64,000 bases of DNA, taken from assembly GCA_016712625.1 (NCBI GenBank), contig JADJQQ010000001.1:1-64000 (forward strand), in the 5' to 3' direction. Position numbers and translations under genes: made by a program. The notes beneath the pieces are model-generated. The model was not told the origin of the DNA, ran no database searches, and saw only the letters and a list, made by a program, of their open reading frames with translations. How positions within the stretch are numbered: the first letter of the stretch is position 1; each line of letters opens with the position of its first letter. Below are positions 33,741 through 42,698 of this stretch, piece by piece. This DNA is from Candidatus Competibacteraceae bacterium (lineage in GTDB: Bacteria; Pseudomonadota; Gammaproteobacteria; Competibacterales; Competibacteraceae).

Positions 33741-33907
33741 CTCCATAGTCCATTGTTTTCCAACTTTAGCAAGACGCCACATCATACGTCGCAACGTCCA
33801 GTCAAAGTGAGGCTTATTCGAGCCGCATCCTTTCAACCATGAGGCACGCATCGCCAACGAGATTCATTCATAATAGATGAATATGAATCTGCCGCCCGTT
33901 GGTGTCT

Positions 33908-34483
33908 ATGCAGCCCCCTAAGCCTGATCCCGCCGCGTTGGCGGCTCGACTTCCCACCGAGCGTCCGCTCCCCCCCGTAGATCGTTGGAATCCGCCATTG
34001 AGTGGCGATATCGATTTGCGTATCGCCCGCGATGGCGTTTGGTACCATGAGGGCGTCGCTTTCCAGCGGGAAGCACTGGTTCGCTTGTTTGCCTCTATCC
34101 TGCGCCACGACCAAGACGGATACCATTATCTGGTAACTCCGGTGGAAAAATGGCGCATCCAAGTGGACGATGCCCCCTTTATCGCGGTGCGGCTTGATGC
34201 CAACGGCACTGGCCCAGCACAATCCTTGTGCTTTACCACCAATGTGGGCGATACCGTCATTGCTGGCTCCGATCATCCTCTCATCGTAGAGTATCGCGAT
34301 TCCAAGGGTGAACCGTCGCCTTATATTCACATTCGCGGTGGCTTGCGCGCGCTGCTGAGCCGAGCGGTTTTTATTGAATTAGTCGAATTGGGCGAAGAAC
34401 GGGTTACCGCTTCAGGTCGTCACTATGGGGTGTGGAGTCAAGGCCAGTTTTTCTACCTCGGCCAGCTCGATAACGATACCTGA
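33908..34483 (+). CDS. DUF1285 family protein
   Basis: A 191-residue cytoplasmic protein of the DUF1285 family. Conserved-looking blocks are PPVDRWNPPLSGDIDLRIARDG, WYHEGVAFQREALVRLFASIL, and GYHYLVTPVEKWRIQVDDAPF. YIHIRGGLRALLSRAVFIELVE lies towards the end. No biochemical function is established to my knowledge. A GTG (33902) or TTG (33899) could also serve as start; the ATG at 33908 is chosen by default. It lies 15 bases before the unknown gene at 34499, probably in one transcript. Confidence 0.8.
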   Translation: MQPPKPDPAALAARLPTERPLPPVDRWNPPLSGDIDLRIARDGVWYHEGVAFQREALVRLFASILRHDQDGYHYLVTPVEKWRIQVDDAPFIAVRLDANGTGPAQSLCFTTNVGDTVIAGSDHPLIVEYRDSKGEPSPYIHIRGGLRALLSRAVFIELVELGEERVTASGRHYGVWSQGQFFYLGQLDNDT

Positions 34484-34498
34484 GCGACGACCCTCTCC

Positions 34499-35935
34499 GT
34501 GCGTTACTCGTTGCCTGTATTGCTGTTACGAAAATTTGTCTTGCTGCCCTCCTATACCCTGGTGCTGCTAATTCGCTTGCTGAAATGGCTGATCGCGCCG
34601 CCGGCCTTATTGCTACAACTACTCATCGGTACTCCGCTGACCCTGTTACGGATCAGACAACCGTTGCGGCCGCATTTCAGATCGCTTCAGGACACTGATC
34701 TACCCGATTCAGCCTGGATCGCTCTCACCGACGCCACCGAAGCTTTAGCGGCTGAAGGGTTCGTACCCCATGGCGATTTTCGCTGTGATGACTTGATTCA
34801 CGAAGGAACGCTCTGGTTACGGTTCCTGAGCCAGCGGAACTTGGGCGTCGCCGCCATGGCCGCCCATGTCGAAACCAGCTCCGGCCTGCATCAATCTCAT
34901 CAATTTGTTGAGTTTTCGACTGAATTTTGCGATGGGCGGGTACTGAATACGACTAATCTGGATTTGCCTTACAGCCTACCGCAACCTTCCTATCTGGCGC
35001 GGGTTCAATTAAAGGATGTCTGGGACCCACGGGCCTTGTTTGCGCTGCATCAAGGCCTGGTGGTCTCACTGGCGCAAAAAGTCAGCCTGGACAAGCTAGA
35101 ACGAGCGGCCCGTGACCCAGCCGGCTTGTTAGCTGATGATTACGTTCGCGAAATTCAGACGCTTATGACAGAGGGTTGGTTAAAATTGGCCAGCAGCCAC
35201 AGCCATATTCGCTTGCGGCCTTGGGCCGCCTTGATAGGCGTTTGGAGACAGGCATGGCCGCTGCAAATCTTGCATTTACGCGCGGCTGATCGGCGCTCAC
35301 GCCGATTGCTCGCCAAACACGGGCTGGATGCCGACCAGTTTACCGGAGGCGCCATAACGATTCTGGTTTCGCGGCCATCGCCAGCCCCACCGACCGCTAT
35401 CAGCGGGGTTGTCAGCGGTTTCCAACACATCCAGCCGTTGGTTTGCCAAACTGATCCGAATGCCGTGCTGGAAGCCGTGACCGTGGAATTAGATCATGAA
35501 GCTGCCTCAATGCCCGTTCCAAGAGAATTTCGGTATTCATTTCGAGCTTACCACGATCAGCCCAAGCGGCGGATTCGCCGGCTTCATGGTTTTGACATTC
35601 TGCTTGATCCAGCCACCGGTGCTTCAGCGGTAACCGCCATGGAACGGGAATTCGAACAGGCGGCCAATGACGCGGCATGGGCGAAACTGGCGGCGATCAC
35701 CCCCTTGACGCCATTGCGCCTTAATGCTTGGCTATGCGATCTCGACCGGGTGTTGCCAGCCGCTCAGACGGCGCTAGCCGCCCGTCCAGACGTAAAAGAG
35801 GCCGTGCTAGACTCCGCCTCGCTGTACCTGGACCATGAAATGCCACGCTGGCAAGTGATCGCCTGGGCGGACGACGCTGATAGACCGCTAGCGGTAGCCC
35901 TGGATGCGCGCTCCGGTGTTGTTCTGAAAGCTTGA
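34499..35935 (+). CDS. Unknown membrane-anchored protein
   Basis: A 478-residue protein that I do not recognise. The first 50 residues are strongly hydrophobic with two helices (LLLRKFVLLPSYTLVLLIRLL, then LIAPPALLLQLLIG), so it is probably anchored to the inner membrane. The rest is soluble, with no cysteine-rich or nucleotide-binding motif. Notable segments are FDILLDPATGASAVTAMEREF near 365-385, and a final part that contains YLDHEMPRWQVIAWADDADR. Start is GTG at 34499. It lies between a DUF1285 gene (15 bases) and an SPFH protein gene (19 bases), so these four or five genes look like one operon concerned with the envelope. Confidence 0.6.
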   Translation: MRYSLPVLLLRKFVLLPSYTLVLLIRLLKWLIAPPALLLQLLIGTPLTLLRIRQPLRPHFRSLQDTDLPDSAWIALTDATEALAAEGFVPHGDFRCDDLIHEGTLWLRFLSQRNLGVAAMAAHVETSSGLHQSHQFVEFSTEFCDGRVLNTTNLDLPYSLPQPSYLARVQLKDVWDPRALFALHQGLVVSLAQKVSLDKLERAARDPAGLLADDYVREIQTLMTEGWLKLASSHSHIRLRPWAALIGVWRQAWPLQILHLRAADRRSRRLLAKHGLDADQFTGGAITILVSRPSPAPPTAISGVVSGFQHIQPLVCQTDPNAVLEAVTVELDHEAASMPVPREFRYSFRAYHDQPKRRIRRLHGFDILLDPATGASAVTAMEREFEQAANDAAWAKLAAITPLTPLRLNAWLCDLDRVLPAAQTALAARPDVKEAVLDSASLYLDHEMPRWQVIAWADDADRPLAVALDARSGVVLKA

Positions 35936-35954
35936 TGATTTAGAGGAATTCAAG

Positions 35955-36887
35955 ATGCTTGAAGGTTTTGCCGCGCTGGTGGTCGGCCTTGCGATTCTGG
36001 CCGCCATTTTGATCTTTCTGGGCGTGAAATCGGTGCCGCAAGGCATGGAATACACAGTCGAGCGCTTCGGTCGCTACACCGAAACCCTCAGCCCCGGCTT
36101 GAATTTCATTATTCCAATCATGGATCGAATCGGCCACAAAATAAATATGATGGAAACCGTGCTGGATGTGCCTTCGCAAGAAATCATCACAAAAGACAAT
36201 GCCATTGTCCGGGTGGACGGCGTTGTGTTTTATCAGGTGCTTGACGCGGCCAAAGCCGCTTACGAGGTCAACAACCTGGAATTCGCCATCCTCAACCTGA
36301 CCATGACCAACTTGCGCACCGTCATGGGCTCAATGGATCTCGACGAGCTGCTGTCCAAGCGCGACGAGATCAACGCCCGCTTGCTGGTGGTGGTGGACGA
36401 AGCTACAACTCCGTGGGGAGTCAAGGTGATCCGCATCGAAATCAAAGACATTGCCCCGCCCAAGGATCTGGTGGATTCGATGGCGCGGCAGATGAAAGCC
36501 GAGCGCGACAAGCGGGCCTCTATCCTGACGGCCGAAGGCGAGCGGCAAGCGGCGATCCTGGCGGCCGAAGGCCAGAAGCAGGCCGCCATTCTGGAAGCGG
36601 AAGGTCGCAAGGAATCCGCTTTTCGCGACGCCGAAGCGCGCGAGCGCCTCGCGCAAGCCGAAGCGCGCGCCACCTTGATGCTGTCGGAAGCCATCGGCAA
36701 GGGAAATGTACAAGCGATCAACTATTTCGTGGCTCAGAAATATGTGGAAGCCGTGGGAAAACTGGCCACGGCGCCCAACCAAAAAGTCCTGTTAATGCCG
36801 TTGGACACCTCCGGTCTGGTCGGTACCCTGGCCGGCGTAGCCGAACTGGCCCAAGAAGCTCTTGGCAAAACCGGAGTGCGTTCGTGA
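35955..36887 (+). CDS. qmcA: SPFH/Band 7 membrane protein (paraslipin, QmcA-like)
   Basis: A 310-residue stomatin/paraslipin protein. It has one N-terminal membrane segment (VVGLAILAAILIFLGVK), then the Band 7 domain (about 25-190: VPQGMEYTVERFGRYTETL and PSQEIITKDNAIVRVDG). A long helical coiled coil rich in Ala, Glu, Gln and Arg follows (about 185-250), with repeating AEG units. Such proteins form large rings in membrane microdomains and often work with NfeD partners. The start follows GAGGAA. Its stop overlaps the GTG start of the NfeD gene by 4 bases. Confidence 0.92.
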   Translation: MLEGFAALVVGLAILAAILIFLGVKSVPQGMEYTVERFGRYTETLSPGLNFIIPIMDRIGHKINMMETVLDVPSQEIITKDNAIVRVDGVVFYQVLDAAKAAYEVNNLEFAILNLTMTNLRTVMGSMDLDELLSKRDEINARLLVVVDEATTPWGVKVIRIEIKDIAPPKDLVDSMARQMKAERDKRASILTAEGERQAAILAAEGQKQAAILEAEGRKESAFRDAEARERLAQAEARATLMLSEAIGKGNVQAINYFVAQKYVEAVGKLATAPNQKVLLMPLDTSGLVGTLAGVAELAQEALGKTGVRS

Positions 36888-37336
36888 ACGGATGGCTGCT
36901 AAATCCCCTTTATTGGAATTGGTGGTTACTGGGTGTGGTGTTGATGGCCATCGAATCGATCGCGCCCGGTTTCTTTTTTCTCTGGATGGGGATAGCGGCA
37001 TTTTTGGTGGGGCTTGCGCTGACTGTGCTGCCGGAATTGGCCTGGACCTATCAGGTCTTACTGTTTGCTGTGCTGTCAGTGGGTTCCATCCTGGCGTGGC
37101 GACTCCGTTTGCGGCGGTTTCCAACGCCCACCAAAGATCCCTTGCTCAACCGGCGCGGCCACCAATATATCGGTCGGGTATTCACTTTGGACGCGCCAGC
37201 GATCAACGGCCATGGCAAAATTCGGGTGGACGACAGCACCTGGAAAGTCGCGGTGGAACAGGATTATCCCGCTGGCACCCGCTTGCGCATCATCGGCGTG
37301 GATGGCGTCGTCTTACGCGGGATCATTGAGGGATGA
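36884..37336 (+). CDS. NfeD family membrane protein
   Basis: A 150-residue short NfeD protein. Two or three membrane helices (WNWWLLGVVLMAIESIAPGFFFLWMG, then VLLFAVLSVGSILAW) are followed by a C-terminal OB-fold domain (GRVFTLDAPAINGHGKIRVDD, KVAVEQDYPAGTRLRIIGVDG). It is the usual partner of the paraslipin encoded just upstream and may modulate its assembly. The start is the GTG at 36884, which overlaps the qmcA stop (GTGA); the same frame stays open far upstream, but that extension is only the shadow of qmcA. Confidence 0.9.
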   Translation: MNGWLLNPLYWNWWLLGVVLMAIESIAPGFFFLWMGIAAFLVGLALTVLPELAWTYQVLLFAVLSVGSILAWRLRLRRFPTPTKDPLLNRRGHQYIGRVFTLDAPAINGHGKIRVDDSTWKVAVEQDYPAGTRLRIIGVDGVVLRGIIEG

Positions 37337-37380
37337 TCAAGCGTGACAACGGCGCCAAACCCAGGCCCGCCGCTGACCGC

Positions 37381-38139
37381 TCAATTCGCTCGATGGATCG
37401 AGAAAGGCGAAAACGCCTGACAGACCGGCATCACCTCGATACTGTTGAGATTGACATGGGCGGGACGGGTGGCGGCCCAGTACACGATCTCAGCAATATC
37501 CTCCGCCCGCAGCGGTTCGACGCTCTCATAGATTTTGGCGGCCTTATCGCCGTTGCCTTTGAAACGCACCAGCGAAAATTCAGTTTCCGCCAAGCCCGGC
37601 TCGATATTGGTCGCGCGAACCTGGGTCCCCAACAAATCAGCGCGGAGATTTAGCGTAAACTGTTTGACGAATGCCTTGGTGGCGCCGTACGCGTTACCGC
37701 CCGGATAAGGATAGGTACCCGCCACCGATCCGATATTGACGACATGGCCGCGATTGCGATCCACCATCCCCGGCAGAATCGCGCGGGTGCAGTACATCAA
37801 CCCCTTGATATTGGTATCCACCATCCGCTGCCAATCTTCCATGTCGCAGCGATGGGCCGGCTCCAAGCCGAGCGCCAGTCCGGCGTTGTTGAGCAACAAA
37901 TCGACCTCGGCGAACTCGGCGGGCAACCCCGTCACCGCCGCATTGACCGCCGCCTCGTCTCGAACATCCAAGGGGATGGCATGGACCGAGACCCTCGAAC
38001 TCAACTCCGCTCGCAGCGCCTCCAAGCGCTCCTGGCGTCGGCCGCAGAGGATCAACCGCCAGCCGTTGGCGGCGAACAGGCGGGCGCTGGCGGCGCCAAA
38101 ACCGGCGGTGGCGCCGGTGATGAAAGCGATCTTCGACAT
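37381..38139 (-). CDS. Short-chain dehydrogenase, YdfG-like 3-hydroxy acid dehydrogenase
   Basis: A 252-residue classical SDR. The nucleotide-binding motif TGATAGFGAASARLF is at 9-23, NNAG is near 85, and the active-site NIGSVAGTYPYPGGNAYGATKAF includes Ser, Tyr and Lys. Similarity to E. coli YdfG is strong (MYCTRAILPGMVDRNRGH and NIEPGLAETEFSLVRFKG). YdfG reduces malonate semialdehyde to 3-hydroxypropionate and oxidises serine and 3-hydroxy acids with NADP. GAAGGG precedes the start. It is monocistronic, convergent with nfeD. The link to 3-hydroxypropionate chemistry is interesting but YdfG-like genes are widespread. Confidence 0.88.
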   Translation of the reverse strand: MSKIAFITGATAGFGAASARLFAANGWRLILCGRRQERLEALRAELSSRVSVHAIPLDVRDEAAVNAAVTGLPAEFAEVDLLLNNAGLALGLEPAHRCDMEDWQRMVDTNIKGLMYCTRAILPGMVDRNRGHVVNIGSVAGTYPYPGGNAYGATKAFVKQFTLNLRADLLGTQVRATNIEPGLAETEFSLVRFKGNGDKAAKIYESVEPLRAEDIAEIVYWAATRPAHVNLNSIEVMPVCQAFSPFSIHRAN

Positions 38140-38191
38140 GGGGCATTTCCCTTCAAAAATCAGCGTGATGACTGAGGGACCGACGCTTTTA

Positions 38192-40114
38192 CTAATTCCC
38201 GCGCAGAATCCGCCGCTCGCTCAGATAGCCCAACAACCGCTCCAGACAAGTTTCAACCGATTCATGCTCGGTATCAAGCACCAGTTCCGGACGTTCGGGC
38301 GCTTCGTAAGGAGAACCAATGCCAGTGAAGTCCTGAATCATCCCGGCGCGGGCCTTGGCGTACAACCCTTTCGGGTCGCGTCGCTCGCAGGTTTCCAGGG
38401 AAGCCTGCAAATGAACTTCTATAAATTCACCTTCTTGCACCAAGGCGCGCACTAACGCCCGATCTGCCCGAAAGGGCGAGATGAAAGCGCCAATCACAAT
38501 CAATCCGGCATCGACAAACAAGGTGGCCACTTCGCCGATCCGTCGAATATTCTCGATACGGTCTTCTCTGGAAAAGCCCAAATCCTCACTCAAGCCATGG
38601 CGGATATTATCGCCATCCAGCAAATAACTGTGATAACCCCGTTGCAGCAGCCGTTGCTCCAGGGTGTTGGCCAATGTGGATTTACCAGCGCCCGAAAAGC
38701 CGGTGAACCAGATCACACAGGGCAGTTGCGCCTTTTGATTAGCCCGTTGGGTTTTGGTCACCTTGTGCTGATGCCAAACCACATTGCGGGACTTGTCTGT
38801 CAGCGGCTGGGTCACCGGACGGACGATCATGCCCGCGCCAACCGTGGCGTTACTCACCCGATCGATGACAATGAACCCGCCGGTGCCTGAAATTTCCTCA
38901 TAAGCATCAAAGGGAATGGGCTGATTCAGCGCGAAACGACAGTAACCAATTTCATTGAGACCCAACTCTTCAACCCGCTGATGCTCTAGCGTGTTCACGT
39001 CGATCCGGTGGTGCAGCAGGTTCGGAATCGCGGGGATCAAGCGCGTGCCCAGTTTGAGATCGTACTGTCGGCCCGGTAACAGCGGGGTGTCCGCCATCCA
39101 TACGATCCGCGCCTCGAAGGTATCAGACACCGCCGGCAAGCGGCTCGGATGAACCAGCAAATCACCGCGGCTGATATCGATCTCATCGCGTAGCGTCAAG
39201 GTTACGGCTTGGCCCACGAAAGCCTCGGCCAGTTCGCCATCCGCGGTGATGATGGACGCCACCTGGCTGCGTCGTCCCGAGGGAAACACGACCACCGGAT
39301 CGCCCGGATGCACTTTACCTGCCGCGATGGTGCCGCAAAAACCACGAAAATCCAGATTCGGTCGGTTTACATACTGCACCGGGAACCGGAAATCGCGCAG
39401 GTTGCGATCCGCGGCGACCTCCACCTCTTCCAGCAATTGCAGCAAGGTTGGCCCCTGATACCAAGGCATGACGCTGGAGGGTTGCGCCACATTATCGCCG
39501 CGTAGCGCGGAAACCGGCACAGAATGGACATCCCGCGCCCCCAGTTTATCCACAAAGTCCAGATAATCCTCACAAATCCGTTCGAAGACGCCTCGGTCGA
39601 AATCGACCAAATCCATTTTATTGACCGCCAGCACTAAATGGCGGATACCGAGCAATGATACAATAAAGCTGTGGCGGCGGGTCTGTACCTGGATTCCCTT
39701 GCGCGCATCCACCAGCAGGATGGCAAGTTGCGCGGTCGAAGCGCCGGTCGCCATATTGCGGGTGTATTGCTCGTGACCGGGGGTGTCCGCGATGATGAAC
39801 TTGCGTTTTTCAGTGGAAAAATAGCGGTAAGCGACATCAATGGTGATGCCCTGCTCCCGCTCGGCCTGCAAGCCGTCCACCAGCAACGCCAAATCCAACT
39901 CTTCCCCGGTGGTGCCGTACTTGACGGTATCGCGCCGCACCGCCGCCAGTTGATCTTCATAAATCAATTGGGTGTCGTATAACAACCGGCCGATCAACGT
40001 GCTTTTACCGTCGTCCACGCTGCCACAGGTGATAAACCGCAGCAAATCCTTGCGTTCGTGAGTTTCCAGATACGCGGCGATATCCTGTTCGATCAAAGGG
40101 GATGCATGAGACAT
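38192..40114 (-). CDS. cysNC: Fused sulfate adenylyltransferase large subunit / adenylylsulfate kinase (CysNC)
   Basis: A 640-residue fusion. The N-terminal 440 residues form the CysN GTPase (G1 GSVDDGKSTLIGRLLYD near 31-47, DTPGHEQYTRNMATGAS near 110, NKMDLVDFD near 165). The C-terminal 190 are an APS kinase (P-loop GFSGAGKSTLANTLE, LDGDNIRHGLSEDLGFS). Together with CysD it makes APS and then PAPS. Fused CysNC is common for sulfation (NodQ-like) as well as assimilation. The start is placed at 40114, where MSHASPLIEQ begins; cysD ends one base before it, so the pair is coupled. Confidence 0.93.
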   Translation of the reverse strand: MSHASPLIEQDIAAYLETHERKDLLRFITCGSVDDGKSTLIGRLLYDTQLIYEDQLAAVRRDTVKYGTTGEELDLALLVDGLQAEREQGITIDVAYRYFSTEKRKFIIADTPGHEQYTRNMATGASTAQLAILLVDARKGIQVQTRRHSFIVSLLGIRHLVLAVNKMDLVDFDRGVFERICEDYLDFVDKLGARDVHSVPVSALRGDNVAQPSSVMPWYQGPTLLQLLEEVEVAADRNLRDFRFPVQYVNRPNLDFRGFCGTIAAGKVHPGDPVVVFPSGRRSQVASIITADGELAEAFVGQAVTLTLRDEIDISRGDLLVHPSRLPAVSDTFEARIVWMADTPLLPGRQYDLKLGTRLIPAIPNLLHHRIDVNTLEHQRVEELGLNEIGYCRFALNQPIPFDAYEEISGTGGFIVIDRVSNATVGAGMIVRPVTQPLTDKSRNVVWHQHKVTKTQRANQKAQLPCVIWFTGFSGAGKSTLANTLEQRLLQRGYHSYLLDGDNIRHGLSEDLGFSREDRIENIRRIGEVATLFVDAGLIVIGAFISPFRADRALVRALVQEGEFIEVHLQASLETCERRDPKGLYAKARAGMIQDFTGIGSPYEAPERPELVLDTEHESVETCLERLLGYLSERRILRGN

Positions 40115-40115
40115 C

Positions 40116-41033
40116 TTAAAAATACCCCTGCCGCTTTTTCTCTTCCATCGAACCCGCCGCATCGTGGTCGATCAAGCGGCCCTGGCGCTCTGAATGGTGG
40201 GTCATCAGCATCTCCTGAATGATTTCCGGCAGAGCGGTGGCGCGCGAGCGCACCGCACCGGTCAGCGGGTAACAACCCAAGGTACGAAACCGCACCCATT
40301 CCAATTTTGGTGTTTCGCCCGGTTTTAGCGGCAGCCGGTCGTCATCGACCATGATCAGCGTACCGTCCCGCTCCACGACCGGGCGTTCGGCGGCCAGATA
40401 CAACGGCACAATGGGAATATTTTCCAGATGGATGTATTGCCAGATATCCAACTCGGTCCAGTTGGATAAGGGAAATACCCGAATGCTCTCCCCTTTATGC
40501 ACCCGGCCGTTATATAGATTCCACAACTCCGGACGTTGGTTCTTTGGGTCCCAGCGGTGGTTGCGGTCGCGGAAGGAATAAACCCGCTCCTTGGCGCGCG
40601 AACGTTCTTCATCACGGCGAGCGCCGCCAAAAGCCGCGTCATAACCGTGCAAGTCCAGCGCCTGCTTCAGCGATTGGGTTTTCATTATATCGGTATGAAC
40701 CCGCGAACCATGAGTAAACGGGTTAATACCTTGGCTTAAACCTTCTTGATTGATATGGACGATCAATTCCAGTCCCAAGCGTTTCACCTGCTCATCGCGA
40801 AACTGGATCATCTCCCGAAATTTCCAGGTGGTATCGACATGCAGCAATGAAAACTGCGGTTTACCAGGGTAAAAGGCTTTCAACGCCAGATGCAGCATTA
40901 CCGAAGAATCCTTTCCAATCGAGTACAGCATCACCGGATTTTCAAACTCGGCCACCACCTCGCGGATGATGTGAATACTTTCTGCTTCGAGCTGTTTGAG
41001 ATGGGTCAGTTTATAAGGATCCATAGGGGCCAT
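40116..41033 (-). CDS. cysD: Sulfate adenylyltransferase small subunit
   Basis: A 305-residue CysD subunit with the PP-loop ATP pyrophosphatase motif in MLYSIGKDSSVMLHLALKAF near 39-58, TDIMKTQSLKQALD near 117, and the conserved GGARRDEERSRAKERVYSFRD near 139-159. It adenylates sulfate using ATP, with the GTPase CysN. The start is the ATG at 41033 or the ATG three codons further (41024), where MDPYKLTHLKQLEAESIH fits the family N-terminus. No good ribosome-binding site distinguishes them. It is followed directly by cysNC and preceded by an RfaH-like gene 72 bases upstream. No sulfite reductase or cysH gene is nearby. Confidence 0.92.
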   Translation of the reverse strand: MAPMDPYKLTHLKQLEAESIHIIREVVAEFENPVMLYSIGKDSSVMLHLALKAFYPGKPQFSLLHVDTTWKFREMIQFRDEQVKRLGLELIVHINQEGLSQGINPFTHGSRVHTDIMKTQSLKQALDLHGYDAAFGGARRDEERSRAKERVYSFRDRNHRWDPKNQRPELWNLYNGRVHKGESIRVFPLSNWTELDIWQYIHLENIPIVPLYLAAERPVVERDGTLIMVDDDRLPLKPGETPKLEWVRFRTLGCYPLTGAVRSRATALPEIIQEMLMTHHSERQGRLIDHDAAGSMEEKKRQGYF

Positions 41034-41105
41034 TTCAGATGGAGATACCACCCGGCAAGTTGCATGAAATAGAAGATTGTAAAGGTGTGAGAAGGTTTCG
41101 GAGAA

Positions 41106-41636
41106 TCAATCCGCCAGCGTTAACACATCCAGGGGAAGTTCCACGGCGTTCGAGCGACCGAGTAATTCCAACAAGACCAACGCCCGTCGAGCGCCATCCA
41201 AATTGAGCAGCTCCGCTTCGCAACCGGCGAACGGGCCTTCCAAAATCCGCACGCGACTGCCAGGCGTCAAAGGTTCCGATAATGCCAGCACACCGTCACT
41301 ATCAGGGCAGAGTCGGTGTAGCTCGACCATCACAGTTTTGGGTACTGGTCGCAGTTGACCGCCAAAACGCACCAGACCCATCACGCCTCGGGTCGAACGC
41401 ACCGGCCGCAGATCATCCTGACCCAGCACGGCTTGCAGAAACAGATAGCGCGGAAACATCGGCTCCACCACATCCTGCCATTGACCGCGGATCCGACGCC
41501 TCGACCGTACTTTTGGGAAAAATATGTCAAACCCTTGGCGCTGCAACTGCTCGACCGCCTCAACCTCCCGGCGCGGCTTGCTGAACACGGCAAACCAAAA
41601 TGCTTGCGCTTGGGCAGTAGACCTTTCAGACACCAT
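41106..41636 (-). CDS. NusG-like transcription antiterminator (RfaH family)
   Basis: A 176-residue specialised NusG paralogue. The NGN domain (about 10-110) has AFWFAVFSKPRREVEAVEQL, FDIFFPKVRSRRRIRGQW, and EPMFPRYLFLQ. A C-terminal KOW domain follows with GSRVRILEGPFAGCEAELL near 125-143. RfaH-type proteins are recruited to specific long operons (LPS, capsule, exopolysaccharide) through an ops element. The start has AGGA 5 bases upstream. It lies 72 bases before cysD, the same strand. Ordinary NusG would sit beside secE and ribosomal protein genes, which are absent here, so a specialised paralogue is more likely. Confidence 0.83.
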   Translation of the reverse strand: MVSERSTAQAQAFWFAVFSKPRREVEAVEQLQRQGFDIFFPKVRSRRRIRGQWQDVVEPMFPRYLFLQAVLGQDDLRPVRSTRGVMGLVRFGGQLRPVPKTVMVELHRLCPDSDGVLALSEPLTPGSRVRILEGPFAGCEAELLNLDGARRALVLLELLGRSNAVELPLDVLTLAD

Positions 41637-41764
41637 ATCCTTCCTGGAGATAGAACAAAATGCACATTTTAATGGAGCCTTATCAATTAAGAAAGAAAAT
41701 CATTCCAAGGAAACTCACTTTCAGCAAACGTCAGTCTGATCCCGCCGGTATAGATCACGAAGAT

Positions 41765-42652
41765 TTAGCGCAATTCGGCTAACAACTGGGCAATCATGTC
41801 TTCAGCTTGGGCGTGATAGCCGCCGCCAAACAAATTAAGATGATTAAGCACATGATACAGATTATATAAAGTACGCCGCTGGGGATAGCCAACCTCCAGC
41901 GGCAAGGCTTCTCGATAAGCGGCATAAAACCGCTCAGAGAAACCGCCGAACAGTTCGGTCATCGCCAAGTCCGCTTCCCGGTCACCGTAATAAACCGCCG
42001 GATCGTAAATAACCGGTTCGCCATCCACCAGACAACCAACGTTACCACCCCAAAGATCGCCATGGAGTAAAGCGGGCCGCGGGCGATAGCCGCGAAACAG
42101 ACCCTCTAAATGGAGGCTTAGTTGTTCTCCCCATCGTTGCAATGCGCCGCCATAACCATTGAAGGCGGCTAACTCCAGCTGAAAACCTAAACGCTGTTGG
42201 CGCCAAAATTCGACCCAATCCTCACAATGGCCGTTGGATTGAGGGGTAGCGCCAATGGTGTTATTCCGATGCCAGCCAAAATACGGTTGGGGCTTATCAT
42301 GCAGCCCCGCCAATTGACGCCCCAGCCATTCCATGGCATGTGAGCGCTTTCCCCCCAGCGGCAGGTACTCCAGTACCAGGTACGACTCGCCGTTGGCGAT
42401 ACCGTGACAGAGGGGCTGGGGCACTCGCACGGTGGCGGTTGCGGCCAACGCCGTTAGTCCCGCCGCTTCAGCCTCAAACATCTCTAATTTGGCGGCGGCA
42501 TTGAACTTGGCAAAATACCGCCGCTTACCATCGCTGACCCAGTAGGCTTGATTAATGCACCCGCCGCCAAGCGACTGTTGCTGACGGACAGTAAATGGCT
42601 CGCTGGTAACCGCGCTGATGTGTTGTTCCAAGGCCACCCAGCAATCATCCAT
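41765..42652 (-). CDS. Fructosamine kinase family protein
   Basis: A 295-residue aminoglycoside-phosphotransferase-fold kinase of the fructosamine-3-kinase family (YniA-like). Signatures are SLGGGCINQAYWVSDG near 26-41, YFAKFN, YLVLEYLPLGGKRSHAMEWLGRQLAGLH near 90-117, NTIGATPQSNGHCEDWVEFWRQQRLG near 130-155, and catalytic HGDLWGGNVGCLVDGEPVIYDPAVYYGDREAD near 195-226. It phosphorylates ketoamines to remove sugars from glycated proteins, or a small metabolite. There is no strong ribosome-binding site. It is 46 bases after the EEP-hydrolase gene. Confidence 0.92.
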   Translation of the reverse strand: MDDCWVALEQHISAVTSEPFTVRQQQSLGGGCINQAYWVSDGKRRYFAKFNAAAKLEMFEAEAAGLTALAATATVRVPQPLCHGIANGESYLVLEYLPLGGKRSHAMEWLGRQLAGLHDKPQPYFGWHRNNTIGATPQSNGHCEDWVEFWRQQRLGFQLELAAFNGYGGALQRWGEQLSLHLEGLFRGYRPRPALLHGDLWGGNVGCLVDGEPVIYDPAVYYGDREADLAMTELFGGFSERFYAAYREALPLEVGYPQRRTLYNLYHVLNHLNLFGGGYHAQAEDMIAQLLAELR

Positions 42653-42698
42653 TACTTTGCGCTGGCCAGTGTTTCCCGCCGGTTGCCCAATAAAGGTT

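Noticed and set aside
36413..36883. Long open frame upstream of and in phase with nfeD
   Set aside because: It overlaps the well-supported SPFH gene in another frame and has Arg/Gly/Ser-rich low-quality sequence. The GTG at 36884 overlapping the qmcA stop is the natural start.
37381..38139. YdfG-like dehydrogenase as part of a 3-hydroxypropionate route
   Set aside because: YdfG-type enzymes are widespread with broad 3-hydroxy acid activity, and this gene is 13 kb from the CoA-ester operon, without other first-cycle genes in the window.
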